64,000 nt of DNA, taken from NCBI GenBank assembly GCA_001636495.1, contig KV440964.1:760666-824665 (forward strand). The letters are read 5' to 3'. Position numbers and translations under genes: made by a program. Positions 20,509 through 28,838 of this stretch are shown piece after piece. Numbering within the stretch: position 1 is the first letter of the stretch; every line of letters starts with the position of its first letter. Under the pieces are notes generated by a model. The model saw only the letters and a list, made by a program, of their open reading frames with translations. It did not search any database and had not been told where the DNA came from. The DNA is from Sutcliffiella horikoshii (GTDB lineage: Bacteria; Bacillota; Bacilli; Bacillales; Bacillaceae_I).

Positions 20509-21579
20509 TTGATAGCTGATAACCGTGTAACAATTTTAATACCGGCTTATAATCCGGATGATAAACTGTTGGAATTGGTGAAAAATATCGTTAAGCAAGG
20601 GTTTCAACAGGTGCTTGTGGTGAACGATGGAAGTAAAAAAGAGTGTGATCCCATCTTCAATAAATTAAAAAAGGTCAACCAGTGTACCGTTTTGGAACAT
20701 GAGGTGAATAAAGGGAAAGGCCAGGCGCTCAAAACAGCTTTCTCTTACTTTCTGGATGCATTTCCTCATTCCGTTGGTTTGGTTACAGTGGATGCTGATG
20801 GTCAGCATGCGGTGGAGGACGTGGAAAAAGTAACAAAGAGGCTTTGTGAGTGCCCCGAGAGTCTTGTGTTGGGCGTAAGGGATTTCTCCGGTGAAGATAT
20901 CCCGTTCAGAAGCAGATTTGGGAATGTGTTAACGAAAGGCGTGGCTCGTTTTGCGTGTGGCATTAAAATATCGGATACACAAACCGGATTACGCGGGATT
21001 CCTTCTCGATTTGTAAAAAAACTGCTTAATGTTGCAGGCCAAAGGTACGAATTCGAAATGAATATGCTTGTGGAATGCAAACCGAACAACGTGGAGATAG
21101 AGGAAGTGAAAATCCAAACAATCTATATTGAAGAAAACGAATCTTCCCATTTCAACCCCATCAAAGATTCAATCAGAATCTACGCGGTGTTCTTGAAATT
21201 CGCTTTTTCTTCTGCTCTATCGTTTATATTGGATATTGCTTTATTTGCCCTTTTTGTCATGATTTTGAACGGAATTTTCGTAGAGTCCTACATAATTATA
21301 GCGACCGTCATAGCAAGGGTCCTATCTGCATTGTTCAACTATACGGTCAATAGGAAGATGGTATTCAAGTCGACAAGTTCTCATACTTTAGTAAAATATT
21401 TCACCTTGGCTGTCGCTCAGATGCTTGCCTCGGCAGGTTGCGTATTTTTGATTTATGAAGCAATTGGTTTTGGCGAAGTGGGTATTAAAATTGTGGTCGA
21501 TGGTGTGTTATTCTTGATTAGTTATGTTATCCAAAGAGAATGGGTATTCAAGAAAAAATATGAGTTAGGTGCTAGTTAA
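20509..21579 (+). CDS. GT2 glycosyltransferase fused to a GtrA-like flippase domain
   Basis: This 356-residue protein joins two functions normally encoded by separate genes. Residues about 5-225 form a GT-A glycosyltransferase of the polyprenyl-phosphate type, with TILIPAYNPD, VVNDGS and the metal motif Asp95-Ala-Asp97 in VDADGQH. From about residue 228 there are four hydrophobic segments of the GtrA family (FALFVMILNG, LSALFNYTVNRKMVFKS and the closing VIQREWVFKKKY). The expected product is an undecaprenyl-phosphate sugar, flipped to the outside. TTG at 20509 is chosen because GGAGG lies 7 bp upstream; the earlier ATG at 20473 has none. Its stop overlaps the ATG of the next gene. Confidence 0.88.
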   Translation: MIADNRVTILIPAYNPDDKLLELVKNIVKQGFQQVLVVNDGSKKECDPIFNKLKKVNQCTVLEHEVNKGKGQALKTAFSYFLDAFPHSVGLVTVDADGQHAVEDVEKVTKRLCECPESLVLGVRDFSGEDIPFRSRFGNVLTKGVARFACGIKISDTQTGLRGIPSRFVKKLLNVAGQRYEFEMNMLVECKPNNVEIEEVKIQTIYIEENESSHFNPIKDSIRIYAVFLKFAFSSALSFILDIALFALFVMILNGIFVESYIIIATVIARVLSALFNYTVNRKMVFKSTSSHTLVKYFTLAVAQMLASAGCVFLIYEAIGFGEVGIKIVVDGVLFLISYVIQREWVFKKKYELGAS

Positions 21580-23408
21580 TGGGAATTTCTTTGTTTTATT
21601 TTGTGCTTCTATTCTTGTCGTTTGTTGGATGGGGAATCCTGTCCGCGCATAAATTCAAACTAAATCAGGCTGTTATTCCGATCTTTGTTTTCTCCGGAAT
21701 AACGGCCATCTTGTTTGTGGCCGGTTTATTAAATGTGATGCCGTTGATGGTACTCATCCTTTTTCTTGGTGGAATGGGGCTAAGTCTTTATTATTTTTAC
21801 CTTTTCATTAAGAAAAAGGGGAAAGTTTCTCTGGGTATTACGCCATCCATCGTCTTTTTCTTCCTGGCGGTATTGTTTATCGTATTTGCTTTAAGTGGTG
21901 TTATTCATACCCATTATGATGATTTCAGTCACTGGGGACTTATCATTAAAGAGATGCTTAATGTTAACGGGCTTCCCGACGGCAGGACAATCATCAGTTT
22001 CACGAATTATCCTCCAGGGAGTGCGACCTTCATCTATTATGTCATATCCATAATAGGGTATTCCGAGAGCTACACCTTCATGGCACAAGGTTTCCTTATA
22101 GCAGCCTGCTTAACCACTTTGTTTATCTTCACTAGCTGGAACCGTCCAGGCAGTGTCCTAACGGCTTTTGCTGCCGCATTGGCATTGTTCAGCATCAACG
22201 GCACCTATATTTACACGCTGCTGGTGGACAGCCTGCTCGGTATGGTGGCGTTGGCGGTGTCCGTCATCGCCTACTATTACCGGAAAGATTGGAAAAAAGG
22301 GATATTGGCCATTACTCCAATCATGATTTTGCTAATGCTTGTAAAAGACAGTGGAAAGGTATTCTTTTTATTTAATTTGATCGTGATCTTCTGGTTCCTT
22401 TACACTAATTACCTTAAAGGGAATGTCTTTAAAAGAAGCAATGTTCGTATCGTGTTATGGGTGATGTTGTTCACTCTGGTGCTACCGCTTTCCGTCAATT
22501 TCCTTTGGGGCCAGTATGTAGACAAGGTTTATCAGAATGATCATTATAACAAGTTCGCCGTAAACAGAGGCAAACTCTTTGATAACAACAAGACGGAGGA
22601 ATTCAAGCAGAACCTTGGTCCGATGATTTTCCAGGCGGCAACAGATACTAATAACAGTGGGATAAAGAGCTTGCTGATTTTAAATGGCCTTGCTCTGGCA
22701 ACGATTTTGATATACATAATCTTGCATAAGCAACTTGCGCTCCGGCTTGTTGCGGTCACCTTTTTTGTCAATATTGCCTATATATTTTACATGTTCACAC
22801 TGTACTTGATGTACTTGTTCTTAATGCCGGAAAATGAAGCGATAAGACTTGCTGGCTTCAGCCGTTACTTGGCAACAATGGTGGTTTATTGTGCAGGGAT
22901 ATTGATGATTTCGCTATTTAAGGAATGGGTAGCTGTGCCCCGGGAACGCAGAAACACGGGCCTTCGGTTGGCTTTGGCAGCCATACTTGTTATTGCCTTC
23001 ATGTACCCGCAATGGGGGAATTTGAAAATAATTGCCCAAAATAAACCGGACACAACAAACTCCATTCGATCGGGAATCAATGAACAGTATCAACGCATAT
23101 TAAATGATGGACAGTCCGACCCACAAGTATTTTACTATAGCCCGAAAAGCTTTGAGGATAGGGGATATCTGGACTATGTCCTCCGCTTTGAGCAGACGAA
23201 TCATAAATTTACGGTATTAAGGAGCCTTGAAACCGAAGAGGAGGAGGCTTCCTTTATTAATAGGATAAAAGCTTCCCAATACTTTGTATGGGTAGGGGAA
23301 GATGAACGTTCAAGAGCATTGCTTGAGGATCTTATAACGGAAAAAAGTGACTCAGGTGTGTACCGTGTCCACCTCAGGGAGGATAAAGTGGAACTTGAGC
23401 CTGTCTAA
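21579..23408 (+). CDS. polytopic membrane protein, GT-C glycosyltransferase-like
   Basis: This 609-residue protein has about a dozen membrane segments in residues 1-480 and a soluble C-terminal tail of about 120 residues. The first long external loop carries Asp114-Asp115 in HYDDFSHW, and further on NYPPGSATFIYY. Acidic pairs in this loop and a YPP motif are typical of GT-C enzymes that use lipid-linked sugars. The TAATG overlap with the GT2-GtrA gene means coupled translation. Together they resemble a three-component glycosylation system: donor synthesis, flipping and extracellular transfer. The acceptor (teichoic acid or another envelope polymer) is unknown. No family name is certain. Confidence 0.75.
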   Translation: MGISLFYFVLLFLSFVGWGILSAHKFKLNQAVIPIFVFSGITAILFVAGLLNVMPLMVLILFLGGMGLSLYYFYLFIKKKGKVSLGITPSIVFFFLAVLFIVFALSGVIHTHYDDFSHWGLIIKEMLNVNGLPDGRTIISFTNYPPGSATFIYYVISIIGYSESYTFMAQGFLIAACLTTLFIFTSWNRPGSVLTAFAAALALFSINGTYIYTLLVDSLLGMVALAVSVIAYYYRKDWKKGILAITPIMILLMLVKDSGKVFFLFNLIVIFWFLYTNYLKGNVFKRSNVRIVLWVMLFTLVLPLSVNFLWGQYVDKVYQNDHYNKFAVNRGKLFDNNKTEEFKQNLGPMIFQAATDTNNSGIKSLLILNGLALATILIYIILHKQLALRLVAVTFFVNIAYIFYMFTLYLMYLFLMPENEAIRLAGFSRYLATMVVYCAGILMISLFKEWVAVPRERRNTGLRLALAAILVIAFMYPQWGNLKIIAQNKPDTTNSIRSGINEQYQRILNDGQSDPQVFYYSPKSFEDRGYLDYVLRFEQTNHKFTVLRSLETEEEEASFINRIKASQYFVWVGEDERSRALLEDLITEKSDSGVYRVHLREDKVELEPV

Positions 23409-23475
23409 CAGAGCGTGTCAAAAGAAGGAAAGTCCGCGGATTGGCCCAATTCCAGCCTACGGTAAAGGGATGGTT

Positions 23476-23504
23476 TTGACGCACCACCAAACCTATACTA
23501 TAAT
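23476..23504 (+). promoter_or_regulatory. SigA promoter of prfA-prmC
   Basis: TTGACG, a 17-bp spacer and a perfect TATAAT (23499-23504), about 70 bp before prfA. The -35 lies inside an imperfect inverted repeat (GTGTCAAAA at about 23415 and TTTTGAC), left over between the accessory block and prfA. Confidence 0.8.
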
Positions 23505-23572
23505 TAGAATGTTGTAGATTTTTTTTAAAAAATTGCAGATTTTATCTGTATACATTATAGAGGTGAATGCAC

Positions 23573-24643
23573 GTGTTTGATCGTTTGCAGACAGTAGAAA
23601 TGCGTTACGAGAAATTGACGGAGCTATTGAGTGATCCGGAAGTCATCAGCGATACGAAAAAGTTGCGCGAGTACTCCAAAGAGCAGTCCGATATGCAAGA
23701 GACGGTGGAAGCATACCGTGAGTACAAAGCTGTCAAAGAGCAGTTGGATGATGCAAAAGCGATGCTTGAAGATAAGTTGGATGCCGATATGCGCGAGATG
23801 GTGAAAGAGGAGATCTCAGAGCTTGAGGAGCAACAGGAAAGCTTGGCAGAGCGTCTACATATTCTTCTTTTGCCAAAAGATCCGAACGACGATAAAAACG
23901 TAATCATGGAGATCCGCGGAGCAGCGGGTGGAGATGAGGCGGCGCTGTTTGCAGGCGATCTATACCGCATGTACAGCCGATATGCCGAGGCACAGGGCTG
24001 GAAAACAGAAGTGATGGAAGCGGCATCCACTGGTGTCGGCGGCTACAAGGAGATCATTTTCATGATCACTGGTAAAGGTGCATACTCCAAGCTGAAGTTT
24101 GAAAATGGTGCACACCGCGTACAACGTGTTCCGGAGACAGAATCCGGCGGACGCATTCATACGTCGACTGCGACGGTAGCGGTATTGCCTGAGGCGGAAG
24201 AGGTTGAAATTGAGATTCACGATAAGGACATCCGTGTGGATACATTCGCATCAAGTGGGCCTGGTGGACAATCCGTTAATACGACGATGTCTGCTGTACG
24301 TCTGACACATATCCCGACAAACACGGTGGTATCCTGTCAGGACGAAAAATCGCAGATCAAGAATAAGGAAAAAGCGATGAAAGTTCTTCGTGCCCGTGTG
24401 TACGATAAGTTCCAACGTGAAGTACAAGCTGAATATGATGCGAACCGTAAGCAGGCGGTAGGTACTGGTGACCGCTCCGAGCGAATTCGTACGTACAACT
24501 TCCCGCAAAATCGTGTAACCGATCACCGCATCGGCCTGACCATTCAAAAGCTTGATCAGATCCTTCAAGGAAAGCTTCAAGAAGTCATTGACGCCCTGAT
24601 CATGGAAGACCAAGCGCTAAGAATGGAACAGATGGAGAAATGA
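23573..24643 (+). CDS. prfA: peptide chain release factor 1
   Basis: This 356-residue protein ends translation at UAA and UAG. The stop-codon recognition PxT motif is Pro187-Glu-Thr189 in RVPETES, and the peptidyl-tRNA hydrolysis motif GGQ is at 231-233 in [10 protein letters not shown] chose GTG at 23573 because AGAGGTG is 8 bp upstream and the protein then starts in register with B. subtilis RF1 ([14 protein letters not shown]). The ATG at 23567 is too close to the site. Its stop overlaps the start of prmC, which methylates this GGQ glutamine. Confidence 0.97.
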   Translation: MFDRLQTVEMRYEKLTELLSDPEVISDTKKLREYSKEQSDMQETVEAYREYKAVKEQLDDAKAMLEDKLDADMREMVKEEISELEEQQESLAERLHILLLPKDPNDDKNVIMEIRGAAGGDEAALFAGDLYRMYSRYAEAQGWKTEVMEAASTGVGGYKEIIFMITGKGAYSKLKFENGAHRVQRVPETESGGRIHTSTATVAVLPEAEEVEIEIHDKDIRVDTFASSGPGGQSVNTTMSAVRLTHIPTNTVVSCQDEKSQIKNKEKAMKVLRARVYDKFQREVQAEYDANRKQAVGTGDRSERIRTYNFPQNRVTDHRIGLTIQKLDQILQGKLQEVIDALIMEDQALRMEQMEK

Positions 24644-25509
24644 TGAAGGCCATGAAGGTGTACGAAGCCCTAAACTGGGCTTCTTCTTTTTTAAAAAAGA
24701 ATGATCGCGACGAAAATGCGGGAGAATTGTTGTTGCGACACCATATGAAACTGGATCGTGCCCAGCTTTTTAGTAGAATGCAAGAAATGATGCCGATGGA
24801 GATGCAAAGTTCCTTCATTTTTAACGTGCACAAGCATGTGGCCGGTATCCCGGTCCAATACTTGATGGGAAAAGAAGAGTTCTACGGACGCAGCTTTTTT
24901 GTCAGCGAAGAGGTGCTGATTCCAAGACCTGAGACGGAAGAGCTTGTAGTTGGCGTTTTGGACCGTGTGAAAAAGCACTTTGGTGCTGATGGTGAAAAAC
25001 TAAGTGTCGTGGATGTTGGGACAGGCAGTGGCGCGATTGCCATTACATTGGCGCTGGAAAACAGCTGTCTTGCGGTCAAAGCGACGGATATCGCCGGCGA
25101 ATCCCTGGAAGTTGCCATGGATAACGCGGAATCGTTGGAAGCTGATGTGGAATTTTTGCAAGGCGATCTGCTGCTTCCATTCATTGAGCAGGATATCAAG
25201 GTGGACGTAGTCGTTTCCAATCCGCCGTATATCCCGCAAAAGGAATATGAAGGTCTGTCTACTGTCGTGAGGGATTTTGAGCCGTACCGTGCGTTGGTTG
25301 GCGGTGTTTCCGGTTTGGAGTTTTATGAGCGGTTCATGGACGAGCTTCCAAAAGTTTTGAAAGAGCGAGCAATTGTGGCGTTTGAAGTAGGAATGGGACA
25401 AGGTGAAGACGTGAAAGCGTTGCTGGAAAAGACATTTCCTCAAGCGACTGTGGAGGTTGTGCTGGACATCAACGGAAAAGATCGGATGGTATTCGCAGAG
25501 ATAGGGTAA
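24640..25509 (+). CDS. prmC: peptide chain release factor N5-glutamine methyltransferase
   Basis: This 289-residue enzyme methylates the GGQ glutamine of release factors with S-adenosylmethionine. An N-terminal helical domain (1-75) is followed by the Rossmann methyltransferase domain with GTGSGAIAI and catalytic NPPY at 194-197 (VVSNPPYIP). The ATGA overlap with prfA couples translation of enzyme and substrate. The IPRPETEEL stretch before motif I is typical of PrmC. Confidence 0.97.
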   Translation: MMKAMKVYEALNWASSFLKKNDRDENAGELLLRHHMKLDRAQLFSRMQEMMPMEMQSSFIFNVHKHVAGIPVQYLMGKEEFYGRSFFVSEEVLIPRPETEELVVGVLDRVKKHFGADGEKLSVVDVGTGSGAIAITLALENSCLAVKATDIAGESLEVAMDNAESLEADVEFLQGDLLLPFIEQDIKVDVVVSNPPYIPQKEYEGLSTVVRDFEPYRALVGGVSGLEFYERFMDELPKVLKERAIVAFEVGMGQGEDVKALLEKTFPQATVEVVLDINGKDRMVFAEIG

Positions 25510-25590
25510 TCCTGTAATTGTTGGAGGCAGGTTGGCTTTTTGCTGATTTGCTGTGATGGGAAAAGAAGAAGGGAGCTGCACCTTGCTGCG

Positions 25591-25642
25591 GTTGGTTCTG
25601 CAGTTGGTTTTGCAATTTGTTTTGCAAGTGGTTCTGCAGTTG
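25591..25642. repeat. 12-bp tandem repeat
   Basis: GTTCTGCA or GTTTTGCA recurs at 25595, 25607, 25619 and 25631, exactly 12 bp apart, within GTTGGTTCTGCA-type units. It lies 80 bp after prmC, and the flanks (25510-25590 and 25643-25705) show nothing clear. On the minus strand it would read as a Cys-Lys-Thr-Asn repeat, but I see no gene there. Confidence 0.75.
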
Positions 25643-25705
25643 AGTTTTGGCAAGGTGTGGTATTTTAACGGTCGGCGGAAGTGTTTGGGCTTTTACGCAA
25701 CCGGT

Positions 25706-26017
25706 TTATGCTTCCATCATAGCTCCGTCTTCCTGCTGAGGTCTGGCAAGTGTCAGGCCTCTATTTGTTTTTTCTTCAACAAATTTTACAAAAGCTTGGC
25801 GGATTTCTTCTTTCTTCTCCGCTGTGCACAAATTAATTAATTGGGACAGATTCGAATCATAGGAAATGGTGCGATGGTAGTGGTGGTAAAAGGCTTTGCC
25901 GGTCATCCATCTGCCGCCTACCAATATTTCAAAAACGATAGGAATGCTGATGTGATTAAACGCACCCTTCATCTCCCCAATGCGAAATGATTCAATGTTG
26001 CAAGTAAACGATCTCAT
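25706..26017 (-). CDS. hypothetical protein
   Basis: This 103-residue protein starts MRSFTCNIESFRIGEMKGAF and has a beta-rich first half followed by a helix with KKEEIRQAFVKFVEEKT. On the minus strand AGGAAAGGAAG lies about 9 bp before the ATG, which supports a real gene. I do not recognise the family. It lies convergent with prmC and divergent from spoIIR. B. subtilis has a short unknown gene (ywkF) between prmC and spoIIR, but I cannot confirm that they are related. Confidence 0.6.
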   Translation of the reverse strand: MRSFTCNIESFRIGEMKGAFNHISIPIVFEILVGGRWMTGKAFYHHYHRTISYDSNLSQLINLCTAEKKEEIRQAFVKFVEEKTNRGLTLARPQQEDGAMMEA

Positions 26018-26133
26018 AAAGCTATTCTTCCTTTCCTAAAAATAAAAAAACTAAAGTAACACGTCCTGTTCATATACCCGTCCTCCTCACCATTAAAACC
26101 AACAAACTAGCAAAAACATTTTTCATTTTAATA

Positions 26134-26163
26134 GTTTAGGATTTTTGTTTTTTGCCTAGACTG
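26134..26163 (+). promoter_or_regulatory. SigF-type promoter candidate for spoIIR
   Basis: GTTTA (perfect for GYWTA), a 15-bp spacer and GCCTAGACTG, which keeps five of seven defined positions of GGNRANANTR. B. subtilis spoIIR is under SigF. Confidence 0.4.
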
Positions 26164-26187
26164 GTTGCTAGAGGGGAGTTGGGGAAT

Positions 26188-26874
26188 ATGTTGAAAAAAA
26201 ATAAAATCACTTTATATATAGTATTACTTTTTGTGGGGGCTTATCTTTCTCTCTTGGGAGAGCAGGCAACAGCTGGAGCGGACGTGAAGAATGGTGCGAT
26301 GGTGATTCCGGATGAGGCGATCAGGCTTCGCATTTTGGCTAATAGTGATAGCGAGCAGGACCAGGAGTTGAAGAGAAAAATCCGTGACCGCGTGAACGAG
26401 GAGATCACGGTTTGGGTGGAAGGATTGACTTCGATGGACAATGCGCGCGAAGTGATCACTGGAAACATGGATGAAATCGAACAGATCGTGGAAGAGGTAA
26501 TGGCAGAAGAAGGCATGGTTCAGTCCTATAACGTCGGTTTTGGTAGAGTGGACTTCCCGACTAAAATGTACGGAAAATTCATCTATCCTGCTGGGGATTA
26601 TGAAGCGATCCTGATCACGCTTGGAAAAGGTACCGGAGCCAACTGGTGGTGCGTGCTATTCCCGCCATTATGCTTTCTGGACTTTTCAAACGGGGAAGCA
26701 ACAGCGACACCTTTTGAAGAAGAAACAGCTGAGGTGGCCTCTGTGACAGCGAAGGCTGACAAAACGGCATCAAAAACACAAGATTTTGTAGTGGACGAGG
26801 AGCCGGAGGAAGTGGAAGTGCAATTCTTTCTAGTAGAACTTCTATCATCTCTATGGAATAAAATTGCCGCTTAA
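26188..26874 (+). CDS. spoIIR: stage II sporulation protein R
   Basis: This 228-residue signal protein is made in the forespore, exported to the intermembrane space, and triggers SpoIIGA to process pro-SigE in the mother cell. An N-terminal hydrophobic segment (ITLYIVLLFVGAYLSLL) is followed by the family signature IPDEAIRLRILANSDSEQDQELKRKIRD and NWWCVLFPPLCFLDF. The C-terminal tail is acidic and variable. The ATG at 26188 follows GAGGGGAGTTGGGG; the frame begins earlier (26152) but without a site. Confidence 0.95.
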   Translation: MLKKNKITLYIVLLFVGAYLSLLGEQATAGADVKNGAMVIPDEAIRLRILANSDSEQDQELKRKIRDRVNEEITVWVEGLTSMDNAREVITGNMDEIEQIVEEVMAEEGMVQSYNVGFGRVDFPTKMYGKFIYPAGDYEAILITLGKGTGANWWCVLFPPLCFLDFSNGEATATPFEEETAEVASVTAKADKTASKTQDFVVDEEPEEVEVQFFLVELLSSLWNKIAA

Positions 26875-26881
26875 GGTTCTA

Positions 26882-26939
26882 CTTTTTCACTCATCTCAAT
26901 AGAGTAGTAATAGAAAAATTACTAGATGAGGTGAAAAAG
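26882..26939 (+). promoter_or_regulatory. hairpin sequestering the ribosome binding site of the following gene
   Basis: CTTTTTCACTCATCT (26882-26896) pairs with AGATGAGGTGAAAAAG (26924-26939): 15 pairs with one bulged G. An inner stem AGTAAT/ATTACT caps it. The GAGGTG ribosome binding site (26928-26933) lies in the 3' arm, and the ATG follows at 26941. There is no U run, so it is not an ordinary terminator. Confidence 0.75.
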
Positions 26940-26940
26940 A

Positions 26941-27417
26941 ATGAAAGTATTGCGTTCGGCAACACAGGATGATTTATGGGCATTGCAGGTGTTTTTAAGA
27001 AGAGCAAACATTCATGTGGTTGGCTTAGAAGAGAAAGTAGAAGATTTTATCATCCTAGAAGAAGAGAACGAAGGCATTTGTGGAACGATAGGGATAGAAA
27101 CGTATGGGAATGCAGGACTGTTGCGATCTCTTGTAATTGGGCCGTCTGTTAAACAGTTTCAGCTATTGCAAATGTTCGAGCACACCCAGCAGCATGCACG
27201 AAAAAAAGGGCTAGAACAACTCTATCTAGTTACCAACAAAAACAACTTCATCCAATTTTTCGAACTGCTCAACTTTTATCCACAACCTATACACACAGCA
27301 CCACAAACCATGCTCGCATCCGACTTCTTCCAAGAAATCACCCAACAAGCCGGCTGCACCTTGATGGCATGTGAACTACAGGAGGAAAAAGGGAAAAGGG
27401 GTCAGACCCCTTTGTAG
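26941..27417 (+). CDS. GNAT-like N-acetyltransferase
   Basis: This 158-residue protein begins MKVLRSATQDDLWALQVFLRRA and has the GNAT order of strands and helices: ICGTIGIETYGNAGLLRSLVIGP (motif A strand), HTQQHARKKGLEQLYLVT and the IQFFELLNFYP end piece. The pyrophosphate-binding R/QxxGxG/A loop is weak, so activity is uncertain. A related gene (ywlB) lies here in B. subtilis. The last eight or so residues (GKRGQTPL) and the stop are encoded by a REP-like palindrome, so the original C-terminus has been replaced. Its ribosome binding site is in a strong hairpin. Confidence 0.8.
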   Translation: MKVLRSATQDDLWALQVFLRRANIHVVGLEEKVEDFIILEEENEGICGTIGIETYGNAGLLRSLVIGPSVKQFQLLQMFEHTQQHARKKGLEQLYLVTNKNNFIQFFELLNFYPQPIHTAPQTMLASDFFQEITQQAGCTLMACELQEEKGKRGQTPL

Positions 27418-28170
27418 TAGAGTAACGCATTAACGCAGAGAGGGTCAGACCCCTTATCAGCAAGCTAACGCATTAACGCAGAGGGGTCCAACGCTTGTTT
27501 CGAGCTGTTTTGCACCTTACCCACAAAGTTATCCACGGAATGGACGGGCTTTATCCACAGTTTGTGGATAAGGCTTGTGTTATTTGTGGAAGTTCTTTAT
27601 ACTTTCAGGAGAAAAACCTTACATATTCACATGTTAATAGATTGAAGAATGAGGGATTAGTTATGAATACGAAATTATGGACTGTGGATAAAGAGGAACC
27701 GTTAAAATACAGTTATCCACAGATTAAGGAGGCTTCCGACCTTTTACAGCAGGGGGAAGTGGTGGCATTTCCTACGGAGACGGTGTATGGACTTGGTGCA
27801 AATGCCTTGTCAGATCAAGCTGTATTAAAGATTTTTGAAGCAAAGGGACGTCCAAGTGACAACCCGTTAATTGTGCATATAACGAAGCATGAACAACTCA
27901 CAGGACTTGTGGATAACTTGACGGGAACCGCCCATAAGCTAATGGAGGCTTTTTGGCCAGGGCCGTTAACGCTTGTTCTTCCGAAGAAGGAAGGGGTGTC
28001 GCAATATGTGACCGCAGGCCTTGATACGCTTGCCGTCCGGATGCCTGATCACCCGGTGGCGCGAGCGTTAATGGAAGTTTCCGGTCTGCCGCTAGCGGCA
28101 CCGAGCGCCAATCTGTCCGGTAAGCCGAGCCCGACAAGCGCCAAGCATGTGGAGGAGGACCTCATCCACA
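27276..28170. promoter_or_regulatory. DnaA-box cluster around and inside ywlC
   Basis: Exact TTATCCACA boxes occur on the + strand at 27276, 27551 and 27713 and on the minus strand at 27563, 27683 and 27908. One-mismatch boxes are at 27517 (TTACCCACA), 27529 (TTATCCACG) and 28162 (TCATCCACA). The boxes at 27551 and 27563 face each other. Another exact box is at 30180 in ywlE. Outside oriC, B. subtilis is known to have such DnaA-box clusters, one of them, as I remember, at ywlC. Confidence 0.8.
27390..27487 (-). repeat. two inverted REP-like units and a duplicated spacer
   Basis: GGGGTCAGACCCC at 27398-27410 and GGGTCAGACCCC at 27442-27453 are in the reverse orientation to most copies. The sequence TAACGCATTAACGCAGAG occurs twice (from 27422 and about 27465), and a fragment GAGGGGTCC follows. 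A unit of about 44 bp was therefore tandemly duplicated. Confidence 0.78.
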
Positions 28171-28715
28171 AAATATCCGGAATTGTGGATGCCGGGGCAA
28201 CGGGTGTGGGTCTTGAATCCACTGTTGTGGATTGTACAACAGAAATTCCGGTCATTTTACGTCCGGGCGGCGTGACGAAGGAGCAGTTGGAGGAAGTGGT
28301 GGGCATCGTCCAGGTGGATCCTGCACTTCTCACGCAGGAAGAGAAACATAAACCGAAATCCCCAGGCATGAAATACACTCACTATGCTCCAGTGGCGCCT
28401 GTTTATTTAGTGGAGGGAAGCAAAGCGTTCCTACAAACGACATTGGCAGCTGCCCAAGCGGAAGGACGGAAAATTGGCCTCTTAGCAACAGAGGAGACCA
28501 TTTCACAAACAGATACAACCGACATAACGGCCATCGCGTGCGGGACCAAAACCGACCTTGCCACGGTGGCAACTCAGCTGTACGATGCACTCCGGGCGTT
28601 CAATGCGACGGATGTGGATGTCATTTTCAGCGAAACGTTCCCTAAGCAGGGAGTCGGTGTCGCGATCATGAACAGACTTGAAAAAGCAGCAGGACACAAA
28701 ATCATAAGAGAATGA
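27663..28715 (+). CDS. ywlC: L-threonylcarbamoyladenylate synthase (Sua5/YwlC)
   Basis: This 350-residue enzyme uses threonine, bicarbonate and ATP to make threonylcarbamoyl-AMP for tRNA t6A modification. It is the long Sua5 type: a YrdC domain (about 18-215) with GEVVAFPTETVYGLGANA, KGRPSDNPLIVHI and APSANLSGKPSPT, and a C-terminal Sua5 domain (about 230-350) ending near IMNRLEKAAGHKI. I chose the ATG at 27663 because GAGGGAT lies upstream and the length then matches YwlC; the frame opens earlier at 27495. Several DnaA boxes lie inside its first 85 codons. Confidence 0.95.
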   Translation: MNTKLWTVDKEEPLKYSYPQIKEASDLLQQGEVVAFPTETVYGLGANALSDQAVLKIFEAKGRPSDNPLIVHITKHEQLTGLVDNLTGTAHKLMEAFWPGPLTLVLPKKEGVSQYVTAGLDTLAVRMPDHPVARALMEVSGLPLAAPSANLSGKPSPTSAKHVEEDLIHKISGIVDAGATGVGLESTVVDCTTEIPVILRPGGVTKEQLEEVVGIVQVDPALLTQEEKHKPKSPGMKYTHYAPVAPVYLVEGSKAFLQTTLAAAQAEGRKIGLLATEETISQTDTTDITAIACGTKTDLATVATQLYDALRAFNATDVDVIFSETFPKQGVGVAIMNRLEKAAGHKIIRE

Positions 28716-28717
28716 CC

Positions 28718-28748
28718 AAAAGGACCTCACGCCATGAGGTCCTTTTTT
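28718..28748 (+). terminator. terminator of ywlC
   Basis: AAAAGGACCTCA and TGAGGTCCTTTT flank a 4-base loop, followed by TT. Confidence 0.9.
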
Positions 28749-28838
28749 ACATATTCCCAACCTGACTTGTACCAATCTTCTTCTATTCCCGAGGGCTTGT
28801 GCATATCTTGAAGTAGACAAGTCCTGGGGGGGCGGAGC

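Noticed and set aside
23533-23561. TTGCAG, 17 bp, TATAGA just before prfA
   Set aside because: It would start the RNA at the start codon; a better promoter lies at 23476-23504.
28755-28838. Mn riboswitch (yybP-ykoY type) before mntP
   Set aside because: There is a weak inverted repeat GACTTGT/ACAAGTC, but the conserved core of the riboswitch is missing and the leader is too short.
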